Shown one piece after another: positions 6,901-12,537 of a DNA stretch of 25,938 nt; the first letter of the stretch is position 1, and each line of letters opens with the position of its first letter. The position numbers and the translations under genes are program-made. The notes under the pieces are model-generated. The model worked only from the letters and a program-made list of their open reading frames with translations. It did no database searches and had not been told where the DNA came from. The DNA is taken from positions 1 to 25,938 of IMG/VR virus record IMGVR_UViG_3300009488_000068, one strand, 5' to 3'. Source of the stretch: a virus.

Positions 6901-8625
6901 TGTTTTATTAGTTCGATCATTAGTAAGACTTCCTGTATTACCTCCACTACACAAAGCGTCAGATGTATTTCCACATCCACCTGGATCCCACACACCAACA
7001 GTTAATGAAGTAGTTGTCGCCCAAGATGATCCAGACCATATTTCTGTTGTGTCAACAACAGCAAATCCTCCACCAAAACATAACGCATCAGATGTAATTC
7101 CACAACCACTTACAGAAGATTTAATCTCACTTAACGCACCAGTTGTCGCCCATGATGATCCATTCCATATCTCGGTGGTATCATCATATGCATCACTATA
7201 TCCACCAAAACATAAGGCATCTGATGTGATCCCAACTCCAAAAAGTGCTTTTTTTGATTGTGTCAGCGCACCAGTTGTTGCCCAAGATGATCCAGACCAT
7301 ATTTCTGTTGTATCAACATTTGCACCAGTATCTCCACCAAAACATAAGGCATCAGAAGTTGTTCCACATCCACCCACAGCTTGTTTCGCTTCAGTCAATG
7401 ATCCAGTTGTCGTCCAAGTATAAACTGGATCAATATATGATTCAACAATAGAAGTCGTATCAATAAGAGCGGTGGTATCTATAACTGTAGTTGTATCAAC
7501 CAACGCTGTCGTATCAACAATGCACGTGGCATCAATAATAGAAGTCGCATCAACTAACGATGTTGTGTCAACAATACATGTGGCATCAACAATCGTGGTA
7601 GTGTCAATAAGTGATGTTGTGTCGATAATTGTTGTGGCATCCAAAATAGACGTGGCGTCAACAAGTGATGTTGTGTCGATAATAGAAGTCGTATCAACAA
7701 TCGCAGTTGTATCGACAATACAAGTCGTATCAATGATAGAAGTCGCATCAACTAACGATGTGGTGTCGATAATAGAAGTCGTATCAACAATCGCAGTTGT
7801 ATCTATAATAGAAGTTGTGTCAATAATAGAAGTCGTATCAACAATTGTTGTGGAATCAATGATAGACGTTGAATCAGTTGTTGAAGTTGAATCAACAGAA
7901 CCAACTGAAACATCACCTTTATTCTTATCAAATATACGTTCTAATAAATCAAAACCATTTTTTCCAACCATGGCTCTTAATATATTTGAATATGTTTCTA
8001 AAATATATTCAACAAAAATAGATTCACCAGATAAATTTTTGGCGTTTGCGTCAAATGATATTTTATATGATTCAATAACAACATCTTGTCCATCTGATTG
8101 TCTCTCATAAATATTCAAGACATATACACCACTTTTTAGATCTGGATCTACACACAATTCGATTCCATATTTATTATAGAATGCTCCTCTTCCCAACGCA
8201 TAAAAAATAACAAGAGGGCTTCTTACCCCAACCGATTGTAAGGCTGTTGTTATGTCTGTAGTATTATTTATATCCGGTACATATGTGATTTCAATATCTG
8301 TTGATGAATCATAATTAAGACCATCAATTCTTAAATTTGAATAAGCTGCGTCGTCTGGTAGGCACCTCATGAAATATAGTGAACCTGATTCGCCTAAATA
8401 ATTATAAGCCTCATATAAACCTTGACCATAACTTTGTCCATATGTGAGTATATTAGGTTTTCCAAATTCTGTAATTAATTCATCACGAGAACCTAAAAAG
8501 ACTATTTCATTGTCTCTACCCCTTTCGGACAATACACATATAAAACCAATCGTACCGGGAACAGCTCTAACAAATGTTGACAGATCAATAATTTTGGTAT
8601 AAACACCGGCTGATATATTTGCCAC
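928..8625 (-). CDS. Giant tail-sheath paralog with 25 hexapeptide repeats and 35 kelch blades
   Basis: This 2565-aa protein is a contractile tail-sheath subunit carrying an enormous insert. Residues 1-245 match the sheath N-terminal region (ANISAGVYTKI, AVPGTIGFIC, YNYLGESGSLYFMRCLPDDA). From about residue 2179 the sheath C-terminal region resumes (TDTLQDFTDW, RPLKKGSDGS, SQLTTQSKASALQD, KTFHINVTLEP). Between them lie 25 hexads of type TTSIID (residues 246-395), then 35 kelch units of about 44-50 aa beginning at W404. Each unit reads roughly WATTGxLxEAK, GCGxTSDALCFGG, TEIWNGSS. The units fall in groups of 6, 6, 6, 5, 6 and 6, like six beta-propellers, mostly separated by hexad-periodic linkers. 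Translation starts at GTG with AAGGAG 6 bases upstream. The sheath role is well supported. Outward display and glycan or surface binding by the propellers are inferred. No frameshift breaks the ORF. Confidence 0.9.
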   Translation of the reverse strand: MANISAGVYTKIIDLSTFVRAVPGTIGFICVLSERGRDNEIVFLGSRDELITEFGKPNILTYGQSYGQGLYEAYNYLGESGSLYFMRCLPDDAAYSNLRIDGLNYDSSTDIEITYVPDINNTTDITTALQSVGVRSPLVIFYALGRGAFYNKYGIELCVDPDLKSGVYVLNIYERQSDGQDVVIESYKISFDANAKNLSGESIFVEYILETYSNILRAMVGKNGFDLLERIFDKNKGDVSVGSVDSTSTTDSTSIIDSTTIVDTTSIIDTTSIIDTTAIVDTTSIIDTTSLVDATSIIDTTCIVDTTAIVDTTSIIDTTSLVDATSILDATTIIDTTSLIDTTTIVDATCIVDTTSLVDATSIIDATCIVDTTALVDTTTVIDTTALIDTTSIVESYIDPVYTWTTTGSLTEAKQAVGGCGTTSDALCFGGDTGANVDTTEIWSGSSWATTGALTQSKKALFGVGITSDALCFGGYSDAYDDTTEIWNGSSWATTGALSEIKSSVSGCGITSDALCFGGGFAVVDTTEIWSGSSWATTTSLTVGVWDPGGCGNTSDALCSGGNTGSLTNDRTNKTEIWNGSSWATTTVLNESKYRLFTSGNTSDALAFGGNIDGYSNVTELWNGSSWTTTSSLTEGKYDHSGCGNTSDSLCFGGNTGAVINTTEKWGYSDSTAVIGVWTTTSPLVEATYNLAGCGNTSDSLVFGGETSGPTKTNITEIWNGTSWATTGVLSEVKHSLAGCGDTSDALCFGGNSGAKVDTTEIWNGTSWATTGDLTEAKYILFGCGNTSDALCFSGYTGAIVSTTEIWNGSSWATTGSLTEAKYAPAGCGNTSDALCFGGYTGDNIDTTEIWSGPSWATTSSLNEAKVNIGGCGNTSDALCFGGIVSGAVDTTEIWAGSSWTTTTDLNVTRRSLTGCGITSDALSIGGKDTPIFDTTEIWKFQKIQYEIVHGFDIEPYSYISHDVETTSEIDPCPYILDYQTVLTETVGGWSTTSATLVEPIYGVGGCGTVTDALCISGDSGGYVTRTEVWDGTTWANTGGTVSEGKAFMGACGITSDALIIGGVAWPNFRPTTEKYDGSSWATTTVLNLGRSSVAACGTTSDALCFGGYSTNWVRVDNTEIWNGSSWATTTVLNEIKSSHAGCGDTSDALSFGGSSGAIVTTTEIWDGSTWTTTSALTEGRSGLAGCGDTSDALSFGGSSGARVNTNEIWDGSSWATNSHLNQVKNNLSGCGNVSGALCFGGDSGAKVDTTEIWNGAAYERIVTTPEITQCPYIVDYQTVLTETIFTGLWVTTSALTDVRRELGSAGTTSGALSFAGKSAGSFFGTTEKWDGSSWATTSALSAIKTNVAGCGDTSDALCFGGQNSGNNPLDITEIWSGSSWATTGALNVAVYSMAGAGTTSAALCIGGNTGVVGDKTQKWNGSSWATTSVLNQGTIDLAGCGVTSDALCFGGNTGAKTNKTEIWNGSSWSTTSNLNLALINLGGCGNYTDALSFGGSAAPGDRANTEKWSASSFERIITTPEIVHTPYIFDYQTVLTETIPGASAWTTTGSLTETKKYLAGCGNTSDALCFSGIGSDYVSTTEIWNGTSWATTGSLTEAKYSSAGCGTTSDALCFGGETSGGDTDTTEIWSGSSWATTSVLNQSKLGVAGCGITSDALCFGGNTDAYVNTTEIWNGTSWATTGILTQIKGYFSGCGNISDALCFGGDSGARVDTTEIWNGSSWATTGNLNETKDNLAGGGNTSDALCFGGYTGANVDTTEIWNGTSWATTSSLTEVKYALAGCGNTSNALCFGGNTGFGGASNISTTEIWNDVPYERIVTTPEIVHGYEILVTQEITTGGTVPATWAVTTSLNSVRDLLAGCGTTLDSLCFGGKDAGGAYEDGTEIWNGTSWATTGDLNTPTYSLSGCGVTSGALSIGGVTNGTYSDKTEKWNGSSWATTSTRVYTVMLSASFGNTGDAITTGGVQSGVPTDNSEIWNGSSWVTTTDLNQKKIAPAGCGTTSSGLCFCRSTSAGITETTEVWNGSSWSTQTGLSERKDKLAGCGNTSDALAYGGYLLGGSYLDTTEVWNGSSWSTTTVLNEARRTLGGDGNISDALSFGGDSGARVDTTEIWAGSYIISCTKTVYGQEIISTPIIIRTSTIVPSQEIVSGQEIIPTSEIVDIRTIVHSRIPVIIILSYTITDTLQDFTDWSTDSGFAEYVVIVNDNKGDQIWGYLGSTISETVIKVYNNKNISLNSIGWLGDTDTFNYEDIYMTYVIKRTNKHIEDLFSQRPLKKGSDGSLLSTGSLNTSVATQVLSQGYSGQISLDVLDVDKVYFNLIFDAGYPKNVKDSIMTLAQGRGDSLAILDNGDNANYNATITSRENDYVYNTYFSALFEGYNKVYDIWTGKDIWFSPLYHSSYILPRNDNLSDIWFAAAGLNRGKLNNVKDIRYSTKQIERDQLYLRQVNPIVKFPQGYAFWSQLTTQSKASALQDITVVRLYLYIKAALEQFAKYYIFEQNNTSTWNNVRDDVVLFLEEIKRRRGLNSFSVEVSATEYELKSKTFHINVTLEPIKTAEKIELNIYVG
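2107..2250 (-). repeat. Eight hexad repeats before the sheath C-terminal region
   Basis: After the last kelch blade the protein reads in six-residue periods: GQEIIS, TPIIIR, TSTIVP, SQEIVS, GQEIIP, TSEIVD, IRTIVH, SRIPVI. Mostly the 4th and 5th positions are I or V, the same phase as the large N-terminal hexad array. Similar hexad phrases (for example YERIVT-TPEITQ-CPYIVD-YQTVLT) link the kelch groups. The likely structure is an extended or solenoidal beta stalk; this is inferred from periodicity only. Confidence 0.6.
2281..7416 (-). repeat. Tandem array of 35 kelch-type blades (about 135-bp units)
   Basis: The units carry the kelch signature: hydrophobic residues followed by Gly-Gly (LCFGG), then an aromatic (EIW) and a second Trp (SSW) at kelch spacing. 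Counting from the N-terminal side gives groups of 12 (with a break after blade 6 at WGYSDSTAVIG), 6, 5, 6 and 6. The groups are separated by linkers such as YERIVTTPEI...YQTVLTET. Blades are similar but not identical at DNA level. Close relatives of this blade type are common in environmental phage tail proteins. Confidence 0.85.
7441..7890 (-). repeat. 18-bp minisatellite encoding 25 hexapeptides
   Basis: Twenty-five uninterrupted hexads fit the pattern [TSA]-[TS]-[SATC]-[ILV]-[IV]-D, for example TTSIID, TTAIVD, ATCIVD and TTSLVD. They span residues 246-395 of the giant sheath and lie between its N-terminal sheath region and the first kelch blade. Codons vary synonymously between copies, so the array is not a recent slippage product. 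Strict phase and alternation of Thr, Ile/Val and Asp suggest a beta-rich stalk. Confidence 0.85.
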
Positions 8626-8635
8626 TATCTGCTCC

Positions 8636-11600
8636 TTATTTAATAAAAAAGTTTAATTCAATTTTTTCAGTTATTTTAATTGGTTCTAAAATAATATTTA
8701 AATGAAATGTTTTTCTCTTGATTTCAATTTCTGTGGCCCCAACATCAACACTGTACCCAAACAAACCACGTTTCTTTTTAACTTGTTCCAAAAATAAAGT
8801 AACATTAGTTTTAACTGAACTCCAGGTTAATTGATTATTTTGGTCAAATACGAAATTATTAGCAAATTGTTTAATTGCCGTTGAAATATAAAGAACCATC
8901 CTTGTGACATTTAAGTCTTGAAACACAGATGCTTTAGATTGAGTCGTCAACTGACTCCACAAAACATATGAACTATTTTGATGGATTATTGGGTTAATCT
9001 GATCTAAATATAATATATCTCTTTGATTTCTGTTTGGGGTGTATCTTAATTCCTCAATATCACGACATACACCTCGGTTATTTCCCGCTGCTGAAAACCA
9101 TAATTCTCCAACATGGTCATTTCTCGGAAGAATATAAGCCATATGATAACAAGGAGAAAACCACACATGCCTTCCAGTCCATATATCAAATATTTTACTG
9201 TATGGTGAAAACAATGATGCGTAATATGTATTATATGGATAATTATTATTTCTGGATGTTATCGTTGAATTAATATCTGTATTATCACCAACGTCAATAA
9301 TTGCAATACTATCTTCCCTACTCTGTGATAAACCAACAATTTGATCTTTAACGTCTTTAGGATAGCCAGCGTCGTATATTAGATTAAAATATTTATCATC
9401 AGTATTAAGAACATCTTCATCAATTTGACCCGCATACCCTTGTGATAATAATTGAATAGCAATTGTTGTATTTAAACTTCCAGAACTTATTAGTGAACCA
9501 TCTGATCCTTTTTTTAGTGGTTTAATTGAGAATAAACCAGGGATACCAAGACCATCAACATCATATGATCTCTTTATAATATATGTCAAATTTAAATCAT
9601 TATAATCAAATACATTAACATCTCCATTCCAACCTCTTTCACTTGTATCTAAATCTCTATCTTTCCAAACATTAACAATGTGATTTTCAGAATCAGTCGA
9701 ATCACCTAACCATGCCCATATAATATTACTATTTGAATCACTTACGATAATTACATATGATGAATCACCAATTTCTGGATCTGTTTCATATGGACTAAAA
9801 TCTTGAACTGTATCAGTTAGTTGATAAACATCAGTGATAACTGGAATTAATTCGTGTGATATATGTGTTTCTGTTGCGTAAGTCGTGTACCATATTTCAG
9901 TTTTGTCTGTTCTATAAGTGTGATCTCCTGGATTCGTATTACCACCCATTGATAAAGCATCTGTGACCGTACCGCAAGATGCCATTCGATATACACCATT
10001 ATTTTGGGCACTTGTTGTTGCCCATGAGGAACCATCCCATTTTTCTGTTCCTGTGTCCATATTACCATCTGAGTTAAGACCACCAAAAGCTATACCGGCA
10101 TTCCATGTTGATCCGGCTCCATTCATATATTTTCTTTCGGCATTTAGTGGAGAAGTTGTTGACCATACAAATACTTCAACAATACTTGGAGTAATTATTT
10201 CGGTTGAATTTCCATCTTGTGCTCCACCAAAAACCATTGCACTATTATAGGCATCTCCTGCTCCACCATGACGATTTCTACCAGCATTCATACTTTGTTC
10301 GGATGACCATACGACACCATTCCATCTATATGTCGCACTAAGAAGAGTTGGTCCAGATCTATTTCCTCCATTTGAATTAAGATTGGTAGAAGAAGAATTC
10401 ATAGAACAATTATGATTATTGATACCTACTGGTAAAACTGTTGTTGTGGCCCAACTTGAACCATTAAATACTTCACATATATTACTGTATTGACCGGATC
10501 CGGCTGTTCCACCACCAAATTGAATGGCATCAGATGTCGTCCCACATGTTCTAAGATATATTTTTTTAGTTAATATATCTGGAGTTGTCGCCCATGATGA
10601 TCCATTAAATTTATAAACGTCAACTAAACCACTATTATTATAATTACCTCCGTATTGATAATATCCACCACCAATTCCAAGTGCATCAGATGTCGTTCCA
10701 CATGATCCCATCGCATATCCCCAAGTTGGAAAATTACCTTGGGCTGACCATGTGGCTCCGTCGAATATTTCCGTGATAATAGAATATGCACCTGCCGTTT
10801 TACCACCGGCAAATCTTAAACCAGCAGATGTCGTTCCACATGTTCCCATCTTACCGACACCTTCAGATATTATCGTGGTAGTCGCCCATGAAGATCCATT
10901 CCACAAACTAACATTTTGAACATAACCACCTCCTATACACAGTGCGTCACTTGTTGTTCCTAAACCTCCCATATCACTTTTACTGTAATTCAAATCTGAA
11001 GTTGTTGACCATGTATTCAATAATGGGTAAGTTGAATAATATTTTTCTGTTGTTGGCACAGCCGTATAACCCAGATCCGTGTAACCACCGGCACAAATAC
11101 AACTTGTTGTGTCTCCAAACATTGCTGGAAAACAGTGGTAACTATTCATTCTACTTGTTGTTGACCATGATGAACCATCCCAAAGTTCTGTATTTTTATC
11201 AAGATAACTTGTACAGGCACCACCAACCATTATGGCATCATTGATACTTCCAACAAGTCTCGGTCCAAGTTGTCTTTGTCTATTTGCGTCTGTCGTAGTT
11301 GCCCACGTAGAACCATTCCATATATCAACATCAACATAATCATCACCATAAGGATAACCACCGGCAATCAAACCACCATTTGTTGGATCACCACATCCAT
11401 CGTGATCTTCTCTTCTTCTTATCATCACTGTTGTTGTTGCCCATGTAGATCCATTCCATTTTTCAACACGAGTTGTTGGTACAGCGCTAATACCAGCCAC
11501 ACGACCACCACAGTTAAAAGCCCCACTCGTATTTCCAAAACCCCCTGGGCCTCCCATAACGCTATTTAAATTTGAAGTAGTTGCCCAGAATTGACCTGAT

Positions 11601-12460
11601 TCAACAACAACATGGGTTACAGTTGTCTGATCAATATAACTTGTTTGTCCTGACGACACAATTGATATATCACCATCATAATTATATTCACTTGTTTCTC
11701 CGGTAGGTCCACCAGTTCTTGTAACAGCCGCTCCACCCAGACCAGACAAACGAGTGTCATAATAAACTTTTTCTAACAAGGAAAATCCATCTGGACTAAC
11801 TTTAGATCTTAGAACTGTTGAATAAGTTTCAAGAACATATTCAACAAAAATAGATTCACCAGGATTTAGACTAACTGCGCTTTCATCAAATGATATTGTA
11901 TATGATTCAATCATTACATAATCACCATTCGATTGGGTTTCATATATATCTAAATGGTAAACACCCTCACCTGGGCGTTTTACATCTTCTGTAATTTCAA
12001 TACCTAAATTATTATAATAACTTCCTCTTCCAATTGGGTAAAAGATAACAAGAGGTGTGTTATTTCCCCATGTTTGCATCGCTGTTGTGATATCAGCAGA
12101 ATTATTTAGATCGGAGACATAATCAATAAAATAAACACTTGTCGTATCTGAATTTCCATATATTCTAAGATTAGAATATGTCGCATCATCCGGAAGACAT
12201 CTCATAAAATATAATGCACCAGACTCTCCTAAATAATTATATGCAACGTAAGATCCTTGACCAAATTGATTTCCATATAACGAAATATTTGGTTTTCCAA
12301 ATTCATCAACAAATTCTTTTTGGCCACCTAAGAATTTAATCTTATTATCTTCACCCTTCTCAGTTAATGCACATATAAATCCAATTGTACCTGGCACAGC
12401 CTGAACAAATGTGGATAAATCCACAATCTTAGTGTAGACTCCTGCGGATATGTTAGCCAC
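8636..12460 (-). CDS. Tail-sheath paralog with 12-blade kelch insert
   Basis: This 1274-aa tail-sheath paralog starts at GTG (12458-12460), with AGGAGG 7 bases upstream. The resulting N terminus VANISAGVYTKI aligns with both other copies. An ATG 54 bases further upstream would add 18 residues encoded by the intergenic hairpin and is rejected. Residues 1 to about 239 are the sheath N-terminal region. About residues 240-879 are an insert containing a G/T/S-rich linker and 12 kelch blades (first blade W292). The sheath core then continues (QLTDTVQDF, KPLKKGSDGS, SQLTTQSKASVFQD, FHLNIILEPIKI). Its blades are more divergent than those of the giant copy and it lacks the hexad array. The stop is 10 bases from the next gene's GTG. 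It probably forms part of the tail tube's contractile sheath. Confidence 0.9.
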   Translation of the reverse strand: MANISAGVYTKIVDLSTFVQAVPGTIGFICALTEKGEDNKIKFLGGQKEFVDEFGKPNISLYGNQFGQGSYVAYNYLGESGALYFMRCLPDDATYSNLRIYGNSDTTSVYFIDYVSDLNNSADITTAMQTWGNNTPLVIFYPIGRGSYYNNLGIEITEDVKRPGEGVYHLDIYETQSNGDYVMIESYTISFDESAVSLNPGESIFVEYVLETYSTVLRSKVSPDGFSLLEKVYYDTRLSGLGGAAVTRTGGPTGETSEYNYDGDISIVSSGQTSYIDQTTVTHVVVESGQFWATTSNLNSVMGGPGGFGNTSGAFNCGGRVAGISAVPTTRVEKWNGSTWATTTVMIRRREDHDGCGDPTNGGLIAGGYPYGDDYVDVDIWNGSTWATTTDANRQRQLGPRLVGSINDAIMVGGACTSYLDKNTELWDGSSWSTTSRMNSYHCFPAMFGDTTSCICAGGYTDLGYTAVPTTEKYYSTYPLLNTWSTTSDLNYSKSDMGGLGTTSDALCIGGGYVQNVSLWNGSSWATTTIISEGVGKMGTCGTTSAGLRFAGGKTAGAYSIITEIFDGATWSAQGNFPTWGYAMGSCGTTSDALGIGGGYYQYGGNYNNSGLVDVYKFNGSSWATTPDILTKKIYLRTCGTTSDAIQFGGGTAGSGQYSNICEVFNGSSWATTTVLPVGINNHNCSMNSSSTNLNSNGGNRSGPTLLSATYRWNGVVWSSEQSMNAGRNRHGGAGDAYNSAMVFGGAQDGNSTEIITPSIVEVFVWSTTSPLNAERKYMNGAGSTWNAGIAFGGLNSDGNMDTGTEKWDGSSWATTSAQNNGVYRMASCGTVTDALSMGGNTNPGDHTYRTDKTEIWYTTYATETHISHELIPVITDVYQLTDTVQDFSPYETDPEIGDSSYVIIVSDSNSNIIWAWLGDSTDSENHIVNVWKDRDLDTSERGWNGDVNVFDYNDLNLTYIIKRSYDVDGLGIPGLFSIKPLKKGSDGSLISSGSLNTTIAIQLLSQGYAGQIDEDVLNTDDKYFNLIYDAGYPKDVKDQIVGLSQSREDSIAIIDVGDNTDINSTITSRNNNYPYNTYYASLFSPYSKIFDIWTGRHVWFSPCYHMAYILPRNDHVGELWFSAAGNNRGVCRDIEELRYTPNRNQRDILYLDQINPIIHQNSSYVLWSQLTTQSKASVFQDLNVTRMVLYISTAIKQFANNFVFDQNNQLTWSSVKTNVTLFLEQVKKKRGLFGYSVDVGATEIEIKRKTFHLNIILEPIKITEKIELNFFIK
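9900..11587 (-). repeat. 12 kelch-type blades in the 1274-aa sheath paralog
   Basis: Twelve W(A/S)TT...GG...EKWNGSS units are countable. Spacer-like interruptions occur after blade 4 (KYYSTYPLLNT) and, less clearly, after blade 10 (ITPSIVEVFV). Twelve equals two six-bladed propellers. Blade sequences are degenerate; blade 9, for instance, is Ser/Asn-rich and has lost the GCG motif. Confidence 0.75.
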
Positions 12461-12484
12461 TGTTATTCCTCCTATAATATAATA

Positions 12485-12522
12485 TATGGAAGTTGGAATA
12501 TTATAATATCCCAACTTCCATA
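12485..12522 (-). other. 38-nt near-perfect palindrome between sheath genes
   Basis: On the minus strand TATGGAAGTTGGGATATTA (19 nt) is followed directly by its reverse complement with one difference. That difference is a G-U wobble in the minus-strand RNA, but an A-C mismatch in plus-strand RNA. The hairpin therefore folds without a break only in the direction the sheath genes are transcribed. It lies 15 bases after the 649-aa gene's stop and about 25 bases before the next GTG. No U run follows, so it is not a typical intrinsic terminator. A transcript-end stabiliser, RNase processing site or attenuator are alternatives. Confidence 0.6.
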
Positions 12523-12537
12523 AACTAATTAAGAATG

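Noticed and set aside
3206-7423. Several plus-strand open frames (for example 3206-3700, 5819-6784, 6833-7423) with repeated PPKHKASEVFPHPA-like peptides
   Set aside because: They lie antisense to the kelch array. Their repeats are the reverse complement of the blade motif, and they lack ribosome binding sites.
7441-7890. Possible CRISPR array or slippage-type phase-variation repeat
   Set aside because: The 18-bp units have no spacers, vary at synonymous sites and keep reading frame. This is a protein repeat within a gene.
7472-8110. Plus-strand 212-aa frame rich in VVSTIEVVS repeats
   Set aside because: It is the antisense shadow of the hexapeptide array in the giant sheath gene.
12461-12514. 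ATG start 18 codons upstream for the 1274-aa sheath paralog
   Set aside because: The extra residues are encoded by the intergenic palindrome. AGGAGG is correctly spaced for the GTG at 12458-12460, and the GTG start aligns with the other two sheath N termini.
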